64,000 nt of DNA. Origin: Anaerorudis cellulosivorans (GTDB lineage Bacteria; Bacteroidota; Bacteroidia; Bacteroidales; Dysgonomonadaceae). The stretch is from NCBI RefSeq assembly GCF_025943985.1, contig NZ_JAPCWE010000005.1, forward strand, positions 62,001-126,000, given 5' to 3'. The position numbers were made by a program, and so were the translations under genes. The notes beneath the pieces were generated by a model. The model was not told the origin of the DNA and did no database searches. It saw only the letters and a program-made list of their open reading frames with translations. How positions within the stretch are numbered: position 1 is the first letter of the stretch; every line of letters begins with the position of its first letter. Below are positions 53,753-62,591 of this stretch, one piece after another.

Positions 53753-54370
53753 TTAAGGTCGGAACGACGTCTTTGTCCAGTGCAAAGTTATAAAATCTTG
53801 TTTAATGAAAGGTTTTATTTTCGCAATATTTTCTTCCGAAAGATACGCCTCATAATTCAGCGAGAGTATCAGGTCGTCGCTGTCATCACTAAAAACGGCA
53901 GAAAGCGGCTCAACATCCAGCAGCGATAAAGCATATTCATATTCGTTCGATCCTTGTTTCTGCCTATCGAAAAAAGATTCGGCCGACACCGGCGGCAGCA
54001 ACGTATTTTCATCTATTTTCTCCCATTGGGTAGAATAAAACCGGATGTCGCTGTCGCATGCTTTTCCGCAAACCGTCTTGATCACGCAAATAATTTTGGT
54101 ATTGTTCACCAGCGGCAACAGTTTCAACTGAAACGTCCCGATATCGGATGTTTTCAATTGAAGATACGAATCGGAATACTTCATTCTTTCAATATTTCCA
54201 AGCGGGTAGGGGATAATTTTTAAACCGGTATCTACCAAAATCAGGGTTTTGTCGGCTTCGGTGAATCCGGGTAAAATATCGCCGGGCATGGTCTTAAACA
54301 CATCGGCAACCCGTTGTCCGAAACCGAACAACGATACGCATGAAAAAATCAGAATGAAAAATGGTTTCAT
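53753..54370 (-). CDS. DUF3256 family secreted protein
   Basis: This 205-residue protein has a signal peptide (hydrophobic residues 4-18, FGQ). It resembles DUF3256, a Bacteroidota-only family of unknown function. The FKTMPGDILPGF segment near residue 25 is the typical start. It follows the fucosidase gene by 31 bases on the same strand. Confidence 0.72.
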   Translation of the reverse strand: MKPFFILIFSCVSLFGFGQRVADVFKTMPGDILPGFTEADKTLILVDTGLKIIPYPLGNIERMKYSDSYLQLKTSDIGTFQLKLLPLVNNTKIICVIKTVCGKACDSDIRFYSTQWEKIDENTLLPPVSAESFFDRQKQGSNEYEYALSLLDVEPLSAVFSDDSDDLILSLNYEAYLSEENIAKIKPFIKQDFITLHWTKTSFRP

Positions 54371-54401
54371 TGTTTCTTATTTAAATTGACATGAATTTTT
54401 C

Positions 54402-55865
54402 TTATTTGTTCGCACTATATTCTTCGGTAGGAGGAGCATAAAAAGCACCCACATTCAGGATATTGGCCTCATCGCGTGTTTCAAGAATAGTGATCCTGAT
54501 TTTCGAAGTTGCCACATCGTTAAATTTCAGCAACCGTTTATACCCGATGGTAGTGCCTTCGCCCAGTTTTTTCCACCCGTTACCCATTTGGGCGTCCACT
54601 CTGAAACTTTCAACGCGTTGCCCCTGTTTAATATCTTCCTGAAGCATAATTGTATTGATGGTGTCGTTCTCAAGCAGATCATACTCTCTGAAGCCCCCCT
54701 GTTTTGTCGTCCAAGCCACTTTTCCGTCCACAAGTTTGTTTTCGTCAAACGTAGAAGCGATGTAATTGCCGAACTGCTCCAGCCTTTTCACATCTGTTTC
54801 GGGCAAAAGTCCTCGTGTGTCGGGCGATACATTCAACAAAAGCACCGCATTTCTACCCACCGATTTGTAGTAAATGTCAACCAGCCGGTTCAGCGTTTTT
54901 ATCTGTTGGTCTTCTTCGGGATGATAAAACCAACCCGGCCGCAGCGAAACATTCACTTCGGCAGGATACCAGTATAATTTTTTTGCCCTGACAATCAATT
55001 CCCGGCTGCCAAGATCTTCGGCAGCAGGCGATATGCCCAACCGTTCGTTTTCTTTTATGGTAGCCACATCGATATTCGGCTGAAGCGGCGTCACGCTCCA
55101 TTCGGTTTCGCGGGCAAAACCTTTTTCGTTTCCCACCCAACGAACATCGTTACCCATCACGGCTTTTACAGCCCGTGGTTGCAATTGGTCTATTACCTTA
55201 TAAAAAGCCTCCCAATCGTATTCCTGCACTCGTTCGAGAGGTTCTTCACCTTTTGCTCCGTCGAGCCACACCTCGTCGATTTCGCCGTAATTCGAGAGCA
55301 ATTCGGTTAATTGTTTAATGAATAAGGCATTATATTGTGGAGAATCGCCGTAACTTTTGGCATTTCTATCCCATGGAGAAAGGTAGATGCCGAATTTCAT
55401 CTTGTATTTGTCGCAAGCATCTTTTACCTCCCTTACCACATCGCCCTCGCCGTTGCGCCAAGGTGAAGATGCCACAGAATGAGTTGTGGTTTCCGTAGGC
55501 CACAGGCAAAATCCGTCGTGATGCTTTGCCGTAAGAATAAGTATGCCGAAGCCGGCATTTTTCAATGTTTTTACCCATTGTTCGGCGTCAAAAGCGGTAG
55601 GATTAAACAACGCAGGATCTTCAAAACCGTTTCCCCATTCACGATTGGTAAACGTATTCATTCCGAAATGAATAAAAGCATTCATTTCTGTTTTCTGCCA
55701 TTCATATTGCCGGGAAGTAGGCACCAAATAAGCAGCCAACTTTATTTTTTGGTCGTTGGTGATTATTTTCGGGAATGCAAGTTCCTTTTCGAAGAAATAC
55801 TTCTTTTTGGAGCATCCCGACAACATCAATATCAGCAACAAACCGGGGAAGAAAATCCGCCTCAT
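54402..55865 (-). CDS. GH29 alpha-L-fucosidase lipoprotein
   Basis: This 487-residue protein has a lipoprotein signal peptide (MLSGC). Its GH29 catalytic barrel carries FIHFGMNTFTNREWGNG near residue 65, TAKHHDGFCLWPTETT near 113, and the nucleophile Asp in EVWLDGAKGEE near 200. The C-terminal 150 residues are a beta-sandwich. It would remove terminal alpha-L-fucose at the cell surface or in the periplasm. No SusC/SusD pair or other glycosidase is adjacent, so it is not part of a visible utilisation locus. Confidence 0.9.
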   Translation of the reverse strand: MRRIFFPGLLLILMLSGCSKKKYFFEKELAFPKIITNDQKIKLAAYLVPTSRQYEWQKTEMNAFIHFGMNTFTNREWGNGFEDPALFNPTAFDAEQWVKTLKNAGFGILILTAKHHDGFCLWPTETTTHSVASSPWRNGEGDVVREVKDACDKYKMKFGIYLSPWDRNAKSYGDSPQYNALFIKQLTELLSNYGEIDEVWLDGAKGEEPLERVQEYDWEAFYKVIDQLQPRAVKAVMGNDVRWVGNEKGFARETEWSVTPLQPNIDVATIKENERLGISPAAEDLGSRELIVRAKKLYWYPAEVNVSLRPGWFYHPEEDQQIKTLNRLVDIYYKSVGRNAVLLLNVSPDTRGLLPETDVKRLEQFGNYIASTFDENKLVDGKVAWTTKQGGFREYDLLENDTINTIMLQEDIKQGQRVESFRVDAQMGNGWKKLGEGTTIGYKRLLKFNDVATSKIRITILETRDEANILNVGAFYAPPTEEYSANK

Positions 55866-55902
55866 CCTCTTTTTCTTTCTGAAAATATTATTCGTTCGAC
55901 GA

Positions 55903-55934
55903 CAAAGTTAATTTGCTTTTGATTTAAAAACAAA
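55903..55934 (-). promoter_or_regulatory. Promoter of the fucosidase gene
   Basis: On the minus strand TTTG (55931-55934) and TAACTTTG (55903-55910) are 20 bases apart. The -33 element directly abuts the T-run of the preceding terminator. Confidence 0.65.
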
Positions 55935-55935
55935 T

Positions 55936-55964
55936 AAAAAAAGCCACCCTTTGTAGGGATGGCT
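55936..55964 (-). terminator. Terminator after the 61-residue lipoprotein gene
   Basis: AGCCATCCCT and AGGGTGGCT (minus strand) form a stem with one mismatch around a short loop, followed by a run of T's. It lies 24 bases after the lipoprotein stop. Confidence 0.75.
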
Positions 55965-55987
55965 ATACCTTTAACGTAGGGGTAGTT

Positions 55988-56173
55988 TTATTGTGCTACC
56001 TGAACAGTGGTATCCACAACAGCAGCAGCAGTATCAACTGCAGCCGGAGCAACTTCCTCAACTGCTTGAGCTACAGAGTCAGCAGAAGCTTCGCTCTGGT
56101 TAGATTTTTGATTTGAGCAAGCAGCAAAAGAAAGGGTAGCTGCAACAGCAACGAATAATAATACTTTTTTCAT
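55988..56173 (-). CDS. Small Ala/Val-rich lipoprotein
   Basis: This 61-residue protein has a lipobox (SFAACSNQ, cysteine at about residue 19). The mature part is Ala, Val, Asp and Thr rich with no fold-forming pattern. It has a TATCTTTG -7-like element upstream (56225-56232) and a strong terminator downstream, so it is probably a separate, well-expressed unit. I do not recognise a function; similar short lipoproteins are common in Bacteroidales. Confidence 0.75.
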   Translation of the reverse strand: MKKVLLFVAVAATLSFAACSNQKSNQSEASADSVAQAVEEVAPAAVDTAAAVVDTTVQVAQ

Positions 56174-56317
56174 TTTTCAATAATTTTAAAACGATAAACA
56201 ATTTTTCTCTCTAAAATTTCGGTGCAAAGATATATCATTTATATGTTATATAGCATATTTTTGGGCAATTTTTTTATTGAGAAACCGGCAATTTAGTATT
56301 TTTTAACCCTGCAGATT

Positions 56318-57967
56318 TCATTGGTACAAGTAACGACGGATGTTTTTTGAAGGGGTTTTCTCAAATTCGGCGTTGTAAATCTCTATTTTACTTATTTTTT
56401 CGTAACGCGCAAGCTGCCGGTTCAGTGCCATTCGGTTTCTTTCCATGATTTGTGGCAATTTTTCTTGCGGTATGTTGTCGGCATTCAAGGCTTCATGATC
56501 GGGATAAACCAAGGCAACCAATTTTCCATTTCGTTCAACAACCAGACTCTCGGCAACATAAGGCAAACTGTTTAAGCGCGCTTCGATTTCTTCGGGATAG
56601 ATATTCTGCCCGTTTGGTCCTAACAACATCGATTTAATTATACCTTTAATATACAGTCGTTTCTCTTTATCCATCACCCCTAAATCGCCCGTTTTCAACC
56701 ATCCGTCTTTTGTGAAAGCGGCAGCAGTAGCTTGCGGATTTTTGAAATATCCTTTCATTACGTTTTCCCCGCGCACCTGTATTTCTCCCGGAATCCTTTC
56801 CGGGTCGGCAGAATCGATCCGTGCTTCCATTATGCCTTCCAAAACTTTCCCGCAAGAGGTAGGAACAAAATTTCGGTGCGACTCGTACGAAATGAGGGGT
56901 GCACACTCCGTCATGCCGTAACCCACGGTGAAAGGAAATTTCAATTGATAGAAAAACGCCTCCACTTCGCGGTTCAATGCCGCCCCTCCTATAATGACTT
57001 CCCTGAAATTTCCTCCGAAGAGGTTCATCAGGTAACATCTCATTTTGCACAAAACCAGGCGGTTTATCAAGGGCGTACGCAACAAAAGCTTCATCAGCGG
57101 TTTGTTTATCAAAGGCAGAATCTTCCGGTGGTATATATTTTCAAAAGTGAGCGGAACAGTAATAATGATGTGAGACTTGACCTTTTGGAGCGCCTGAACC
57201 AAATTTCGAAAGGAAGGTATAGTATCCAACAAGGTGATATGTACTCCTTCGGAAAGGGGGTAAAGAAAATCGAACGTGCAACCGTAGGCATGGGCTAAGG
57301 GTAAAAAAGCCAGATTGCGCTCGCCCTCAAATAGCAGATTCACCTTGTCGGCAAACGTAACGTTTCCTGCAAAATTATTTGCCGTGAGCATCACTCCTCT
57401 GCAAAAACCCGGCGTGCCCGAAGTATAATTCAAACAGATGACTTCACTATTGTCGATTTCGGGATAAATCACCTGTTCTTTTCGGAAACCGTCGGGGTAT
57501 TTTTCTTCGCATAACTCGTCCCATCGGTTTACCATTTTCCAAAGGCTTTCATCGTCACACTGAAACAATTTGAAAGAAGGGATTTCGAAAACGGGGACGG
57601 TTATTTTTCCTTTGGTAATCTGACTCCAAACCGATTCGTCCATAAAAACGAGTTTCGATTCGGAATGTTCAATGATATGCTCGATGTTTTCCGGATGGAA
57701 ATAAGACAAAACGGGGACAATAACAGCCCCATAAGTAATGGTGGCCAAAAAAACCGTGCACCATGCCGAATGGTTTTTGCCCGACAAAGCTATTTTATCG
57801 CCTTTTTCAATACCTATTTTATCAAACAACACATGCAACCGGGCAATCTTTTGTGCAAGATCGCCGTAAGTGAGCGTTGTTCCTCCTGCATAATCGCTCA
57901 ACGCAGGCAATTCCCAGTGTTCTTTCAGGCTGTTTTCGTAAAGTTTGATAAAATTTTGGCGAATCAC
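56318..57967 (-). CDS. Long-chain acyl-CoA synthetase (AMP-binding)
   Basis: This is an ANL-superfamily enzyme of about 549 residues. The P-loop-like motif reads LNYTSGTPGFCRGV, a departure from the usual TSGTTGxPKGV. YGMTECAPLISY and WLKTGDLG are normal, and LLGPNGQNIYPEEIE and the C-terminal KTPSKNIRRYLY (catalytic Lys) are present. The GTG at 57967 is proposed because the promoter at 57992-58022 lies inside any longer reading frame. It probably activates fatty acids. There is no partner gene nearby. Confidence 0.85.
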   Translation of the reverse strand: MIRQNFIKLYENSLKEHWELPALSDYAGGTTLTYGDLAQKIARLHVLFDKIGIEKGDKIALSGKNHSAWCTVFLATITYGAVIVPVLSYFHPENIEHIIEHSESKLVFMDESVWSQITKGKITVPVFEIPSFKLFQCDDESLWKMVNRWDELCEEKYPDGFRKEQVIYPEIDNSEVICLNYTSGTPGFCRGVMLTANNFAGNVTFADKVNLLFEGERNLAFLPLAHAYGCTFDFLYPLSEGVHITLLDTIPSFRNLVQALQKVKSHIIITVPLTFENIYHRKILPLINKPLMKLLLRTPLINRLVLCKMRCYLMNLFGGNFREVIIGGAALNREVEAFFYQLKFPFTVGYGMTECAPLISYESHRNFVPTSCGKVLEGIMEARIDSADPERIPGEIQVRGENVMKGYFKNPQATAAAFTKDGWLKTGDLGVMDKEKRLYIKGIIKSMLLGPNGQNIYPEEIEARLNSLPYVAESLVVERNGKLVALVYPDHEALNADNIPQEKLPQIMERNRMALNRQLARYEKISKIEIYNAEFEKTPSKNIRRYLYQ

Positions 57968-57991
57968 ATTTTTTATATTAGCAAGTATACA

Positions 57992-58022
57992 CAAAAATAA
58001 GATGTTCTTTGAGAATAACAAA
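57992..58022 (-). promoter_or_regulatory. Promoter of the acyl-CoA synthetase gene
   Basis: On the minus strand TTTG (58019-58022) and TATTTTTG (57992-57999) are 19 bases apart. Transcription would begin near 57985, which leaves the GTG at 57967 as the first usable start. Confidence 0.65.
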
Positions 58023-58158
58023 AAGAATCTCATGGCAAATGCGCCAATTTGTTGTATTTTTGTACATCCTTTACAAGGATACCTTGTTGCTATTCATCAA
58101 CAAATGAGATACAAAGAGGAGCCAGATTCCTCTTATTTATTGATACAGTGATACCTAT

Positions 58159-59478
58159 ATGATTGATCGTTCCGTTTTCGAAAATAAAACCGCCGTTTAT
58201 TATACGTTGGGATGCAAACTGAATTTTGCGGAAACCTCGGCACTTGGCCGACAGCTCTCGCAGGCAGGAATCCGCCGCGCACAAAAAGGACAAAAAGCCG
58301 ATATTTGTGTCATAAATACCTGTTCTGTAACGGAACTGGCCGATAAAAAAGGTCGTCAAGCCATCCGCAAAATCATTCGTCAACATCCCGGAGCCTTTGT
58401 GGTGGTTACCGGATGTTATGCTCAGTTGAAACCCGACGAGATTGCCCACATTGAAGGAGTAGATCTGATATTGGGATCGGAACAAAAACACGATGTGCTG
58501 AAATACCTCAATACGTTGGATAAAAAAACCGGAAGCGAAATTGTTGTCTCCGAAACCAAGCGGATAAAAACCTTTGTTCCTTCGCTGTCGGCCGACGACC
58601 GCACCCGCTACTTCCTGAAGGTACAAGACGGTTGCGATTATTTTTGCACCTATTGCACCATCCCTTTTGCCCGTGGCCGCAGTCGCAATGCACCCGTTTC
58701 CCTGCTTGTGCAGCAAGCTCGGGAAGCGGTAGGAGAGGGTGGAAAGGAAATTGTACTCACCGGCGTGAATATCGGCGATTTCGGACGCAGTACGAACGAA
58801 AGTTTTTTCGATTTGCTCTGTGCACTCGACGAAGTAGAAGGGATTGAGCGATTTCGCATTTCGTCGATCGAGCCCGATCTGCTGACCGACGACATCATTC
58901 GTTTTGTTGCCGATTCAAAACGGTTTGCGCCTCATTTTCATATTCCCCTTCAGTCAGGCAGCGATGCCGTGCTCAAACTCATGAAACGAAAATACGATAC
59001 GGCACTGTTCCGTCACAAAATCGAAATGATCAAAGAGGCGATGCCCGATGCTTTTATTGGCGTGGATGTCATCGTGGGCGTTCGGGGCGAAACGGATGCC
59101 TATTTTGCCGAAAGTGCAGCATTCATCGATTCGTTGCCCGTTTCGCAACTACACGTTTTCACCTATTCGGAACGCCCGGGTACGCAGGCGCTGAAAATTC
59201 CGTATGTGGTGAAGCCGACGGTAAAGCACGAACGCAGCAAGACGTTGCTCGACATTTCGGAGAAAAAACTGCTCCACTTCTATGGCAGCCAACAAGGAAC
59301 CCGTCGTAAAGTGCTTTTCGAACATACCCGCCACGGGCGGAAAATGATAGGCTTTACCGAAAATTATGTACGCATGGTTTCGGATTACGATGCCTCGTTG
59401 GTAAACCGGCTTGTTGAAATAGAAGTAGGGAAACCGGACAACGAGCATTCGGCAATGGAAGCCGTTTTCATCGACTAA
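58159..59478 (+). CDS. mtaB: tRNA t6A37 methylthiotransferase
   Basis: This 439-residue radical SAM methylthiotransferase is predicted to convert t6A37 to ms2t6A in tRNAs reading ANN codons. The N-terminal MTTase domain has CKLNFAE, INTCSVTE and VVTGCYAQL, the three cluster ligands. The radical SAM cysteines are in GCDYFCTYCTIPFARGRSR near residue 156. A C-terminal TRAM-like region is present. It starts an apparent unit with the acyltransferase and GT2 genes. Confidence 0.93.
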   Translation: MIDRSVFENKTAVYYTLGCKLNFAETSALGRQLSQAGIRRAQKGQKADICVINTCSVTELADKKGRQAIRKIIRQHPGAFVVVTGCYAQLKPDEIAHIEGVDLILGSEQKHDVLKYLNTLDKKTGSEIVVSETKRIKTFVPSLSADDRTRYFLKVQDGCDYFCTYCTIPFARGRSRNAPVSLLVQQAREAVGEGGKEIVLTGVNIGDFGRSTNESFFDLLCALDEVEGIERFRISSIEPDLLTDDIIRFVADSKRFAPHFHIPLQSGSDAVLKLMKRKYDTALFRHKIEMIKEAMPDAFIGVDVIVGVRGETDAYFAESAAFIDSLPVSQLHVFTYSERPGTQALKIPYVVKPTVKHERSKTLLDISEKKLLHFYGSQQGTRRKVLFEHTRHGRKMIGFTENYVRMVSDYDASLVNRLVEIEVGKPDNEHSAMEAVFID

Positions 59479-59494
59479 AAAAGTATAACCCTTC

Positions 59495-60409
59495 ATGCAA
59501 AAAAAGACAAACAAACAATCGGTAGCAGGCTATTATTTATTGTACGGCATTTCTTATCTCCATGCCCTTTTGCCGCTTTCCGTACTGTATGTTTTGTCGG
59601 ATGCTCTTTATTTTTTTCTTTACTACATTGCCCGCTATCGGCGAAAAGTGGTCAGAAAAAACCTCACGAATGCCTTTCCTTTTAAAGGGAAAGTCGAAAT
59701 CGAGAAAATCGAAAAAGACTTTTATCGTTTCTTGTGCGATTATTATGTTGAAACCATTAAGTTACTGCATATTTCGGATGAAGAAGTGAAGCAACGCATG
59801 AGGTTTGACAATCCGGAATTGCTCAACGAATTGGCTAAAAACGGTAATTCGTGCTTCATGAGTCTCGGGCATTACGGCAATTGGGAGTATGTGCCTTCCG
59901 TCGGTTTTTATCTTTCTCCCGAAATCGTACAGGGTCAAATCTACAAACAATTACACAACAGTGTCTTCGATCGTTTTTTTCTGAAAATCCGTTCGCGCTT
60001 TTCCCCCAAATGCATCGAAATGGGCGAAGCTTTTCGTACAATTGTGAAAAACCGAAACGAAGGACGCTCCATGCTGATCGGTTTTATAAACGACCAGCGT
60101 CCGCCGCGATATTACGATCAATATTGGACCACTTTTCTCAATCAGGATACACTGGTACTCACCGGCATGGAGCGCATTGCCGCAAAATTTGGCTTTGCTG
60201 TGGTATATTTGGACATGCAGCGTGTGAAACGCGGCTATTACCGGGGAACCTTTTCCGTGATAACCCTCGATGCTTCCAAAGAAGAACCCTATGCCGTAAC
60301 CGAAAAATATATGCGGGAACTGGAAAAAACCATTTTGCGCGATCCGGCCTACTGGCTATGGTCGCACAACCGCTGGAAATTTGCAAAAAATACGAACACA
60401 TCAGCATGA
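59495..60409 (+). CDS. LpxL/HtrB-like acyltransferase
   Basis: This 304-residue single-pass membrane acyltransferase belongs to the lauroyl/myristoyl-KDO2-lipid A family. The catalytic HX4E motif is HYGNWE (about residue 126), and DPAYWLWSHNRWK near the end is the second signature. It would add a secondary acyl chain to lipid A. The next gene starts inside its stop (ATGA), so they are co-translated. Confidence 0.9.
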   Translation: MQKKTNKQSVAGYYLLYGISYLHALLPLSVLYVLSDALYFFLYYIARYRRKVVRKNLTNAFPFKGKVEIEKIEKDFYRFLCDYYVETIKLLHISDEEVKQRMRFDNPELLNELAKNGNSCFMSLGHYGNWEYVPSVGFYLSPEIVQGQIYKQLHNSVFDRFFLKIRSRFSPKCIEMGEAFRTIVKNRNEGRSMLIGFINDQRPPRYYDQYWTTFLNQDTLVLTGMERIAAKFGFAVVYLDMQRVKRGYYRGTFSVITLDASKEEPYAVTEKYMRELEKTILRDPAYWLWSHNRWKFAKNTNTSA

Positions 60410-61434
60410 AAAAAACTTCGGTAATCATACTCAACTGGAACGGTCGGAAATTGTTGGAGCAATTTCTTCCTGCCGTATTGCAACATTCGCTGTCGGACGA
60501 TTGTGAGGTGATTGTTGCCGATAACGGCTCGACAGACGATTCGGTATCATTTCTCGAAACACGGTATCCGGCCTTGCCGTTAATCGTTTTCGACAAAAAC
60601 TATGGCTTTGCCGAAGGATACAACAAAGCCATCCGTCAGGTCGATTCGGAATACGTCGTATTGTTGAATTCCGATGTGGAAACCACAGAAGGTTGGCTCG
60701 ATACCCTTGTCCGCTATATGGACGTTCATCCCGAAACAGCGGCCGTTCAACCCAAAATACGTGCCTTCTTCGATCGTAAAAAATTTGAATATGCCGGTGC
60801 GGCAGGGGGCTTCATCGACAAGTATGCCTATCCTTTTTGCCGCGGACGCATTCTCGAAAATGTGGAAACCGACTATGGACAGTACGACTCCATCATCCCC
60901 GTTTTCTGGGCTACCGGAGCCTGCCTGTGCATCCGCCGCAGCGATTACCTCGGTGCCGGAGGGCTCGATGCCGACTTTTTTGCTCACATGGAAGAAATCG
61001 ATTTGTGCTGGCGGCTCAACGCCCGTGGTCGAAAAATCGAATGCGTTCCGGAATCGGTAGTCTATCACATGGGAGGTGCATCGTTGAATAAGGAAAATCC
61101 GCAAAAGACCTACCTCAATTTCAGAAACAACCTCTTGATGATTTACAAGAATATTGCACCATCGCAATTACCTCAAACGATGGTTGTGCGTTTTTTCCTC
61201 GATTTGCTGGCCTTTGCACACCTGTGCTTGAAAGGAAAATTTCAAAATGCGGGTGCCGTTGCAACAGCTTATGCCGATTTCCTGAAAATGCGAAGCCGAT
61301 ACAAAAATATCCGTAAAGAAAATCTCGAAAAAACCGTAATAACAACTATTCCTTCACGCTTTAAAGGCAGCATCCTGTGGAATTATTACGTCAAAAAAAA
61401 GAGGACCTTCGGGCAACTGTTCGAAACACATTAA
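60406..61434 (+). CDS. Family 2 glycosyltransferase, rhamnosyl/galactofuranosyl-like
   Basis: This 342-residue GT-A protein has VADNGSTDDS near residue 36 and NSDVETTEGW near 86. WATGACLCIRR and EEIDLCWR resemble the acceptor/metal region of WbbL-like rhamnosyl transferases. The start overlaps the acyltransferase stop by 4 bases. A frame that runs 185 codons further upstream is a chance extension across the acyltransferase gene. Likely acts in lipopolysaccharide or surface glycan synthesis. Confidence 0.88.
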   Translation: MKKTSVIILNWNGRKLLEQFLPAVLQHSLSDDCEVIVADNGSTDDSVSFLETRYPALPLIVFDKNYGFAEGYNKAIRQVDSEYVVLLNSDVETTEGWLDTLVRYMDVHPETAAVQPKIRAFFDRKKFEYAGAAGGFIDKYAYPFCRGRILENVETDYGQYDSIIPVFWATGACLCIRRSDYLGAGGLDADFFAHMEEIDLCWRLNARGRKIECVPESVVYHMGGASLNKENPQKTYLNFRNNLLMIYKNIAPSQLPQTMVVRFFLDLLAFAHLCLKGKFQNAGAVATAYADFLKMRSRYKNIRKENLEKTVITTIPSRFKGSILWNYYVKKKRTFGQLFETH

Positions 61435-61456
61435 AAAAATTGGTACCGAATTTGAT

Positions 61457-61486
61457 TTTGTTTCTAAAAAAATCTGTGTATATTTG
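61457..61486 (+). promoter_or_regulatory. Promoter of the ferredoxin gene
   Basis: TTTG (61457-61460) and TATATTTG (61479-61486) are 18 bases apart. The start near 61493 leaves a leader of about 59 nucleotides. Confidence 0.65.
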
Positions 61487-61551
61487 CGCAATTATAAAAA
61501 TAAATAATTCAATCTAAAACACTAACATCTAATTAAAATTAAAGAACGATT

Positions 61552-61719
61552 ATGGCTTACGTAATTACAGAAGATTGTATTGCTTGCGGCACTTGTATTG
61601 ACGAATGTCCTGTAGGTGCTATTTCGGAAGGTGAAATTTATGTGATCGATCCCGACATTTGTACAGATTGCGGTACATGTGCCGAAGTCTGTCCCACCGA
61701 AGCAATCCATCCGGCATAA
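61552..61719 (+). CDS. 2[4Fe-4S] ferredoxin, 55 residues
   Basis: This short gene is easily overlooked because of its size. The 55-residue product has two CxxCxxCxxxCP motifs, [12 protein letters not shown] near residue 9 and [12 protein letters not shown] near 38, the classic clostridial-type ferredoxin. It should serve as a general low-potential electron carrier in the cytoplasm, for example for pyruvate-ferredoxin oxidoreductase or hydrogenase. A good promoter and a strong terminator bracket it as a single-gene unit. Confidence 0.95.
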   Translation: MAYVITEDCIACGTCIDECPVGAISEGEIYVIDPDICTDCGTCAEVCPTEAIHPA

Positions 61720-61736
61720 ATCATAAATGACCAAAC

Positions 61737-61772
61737 AACGTGGCATCTTTAATTGACGCCACGTTTTTTTTG
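61737..61772 (+). terminator. Terminator of the ferredoxin gene
   Basis: ACGTGGC (61738-61744) and GCCACGT (61758-61764) form a stem with a 13-base loop, followed by eight T's. It is a textbook intrinsic terminator. Confidence 0.9.
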
Positions 61773-61829
61773 GTTTTTGGATAAGAGCCGACATACAATT
61801 CCTTCAACTTAATTAATTAACACGATCAT

Positions 61830-62495
61830 ATGAAAAAAGTATATTACATTTTATTGCTTGTTGTATGGGTTATACATCAATCCTGTATTAATAGTGTAAA
61901 TGAGGTTGATTCTCCCATGACAGTAAAAAATAGCGAGTTGACAATGACTCATGGAAATACCGAAAAATTGATTGTTGAAAACGCAAAAGGTTTTACTACC
62001 TATAAAAGTACCAACGATGATGTTGCCACCGTGTCGCCCTACGGCATAGTAACTGCCGGAGTAAAAGGGGAAGCAACTATACGTGTTGAATCGGGAGCAG
62101 AAACAGCAATGTGCAAGGTTTCGGTAACCACCTCGATAAACCATATCATAGAGCCTTGTGTCGATTTTGGCCGCGATTATGAAACGGTGAAAAATAAAAT
62201 AAAAAATGATGCTGAAATCACCGAAGAAAACGGGAATATGATACAAACCCGAGTAATTGAGAATACCGTTTTCCGATATGTTTATTTATTCAAGGACGGA
62301 AAACTTTCCTCGTCGTGTCTTTCCTTTCCGCTTCAATCACCCACAGCCGAAATAATAGACGATTTTTTGGCTGAACGTTATCTCCCCTGGGATAAATATT
62401 TATATTCTCCCGATAAAAAAGTGGGAGTATTCACGCTCAAACCGGGAGATGGATACCTTTATGTATTTTATTCCACCTTGTGCCCAACTGAATAG
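61830..62495 (+). CDS. Lipoprotein with Ig-like (Big_2) domain
   Basis: This 221-residue protein has a signal peptide and lipobox (HQSC, about residue 19). A BIG2-type Ig domain at about residues 30-100 contains YKSTNDDVATVSPYGIVTA and GEATIRV. The last 110 residues are unrecognised. Probably surface or periplasmic. It sits after the ferredoxin terminator, so it is a separate unit, and 96 bases before the DUF5040 gene. Confidence 0.78.
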   Translation: MKKVYYILLLVVWVIHQSCINSVNEVDSPMTVKNSELTMTHGNTEKLIVENAKGFTTYKSTNDDVATVSPYGIVTAGVKGEATIRVESGAETAMCKVSVTTSINHIIEPCVDFGRDYETVKNKIKNDAEITEENGNMIQTRVIENTVFRYVYLFKDGKLSSSCLSFPLQSPTAEIIDDFLAERYLPWDKYLYSPDKKVGVFTLKPGDGYLYVFYSTLCPTE

Positions 62496-62591
62496 CCATA
62501 GGCAGGATTTTTTGGTTTTTCAATGTCGTGTATCTGCAATTCAAGCATTTTTTATCTAAATTTGCTGCAATAACAAAAACGAATTTTACCG

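Noticed and set aside
59851-60405. 185-codon upstream extension of the GT2 frame at 60406
   Set aside because: It runs out of frame across the LpxL-like gene. The GT2 domain starts exactly at the ATG in the ATGA overlap.
61522-61794. 90-codon minus-strand ORF over the ferredoxin gene
   Set aside because: It is the antisense of the 55-residue ferredoxin and its terminator, which have strong motif, promoter and terminator support.
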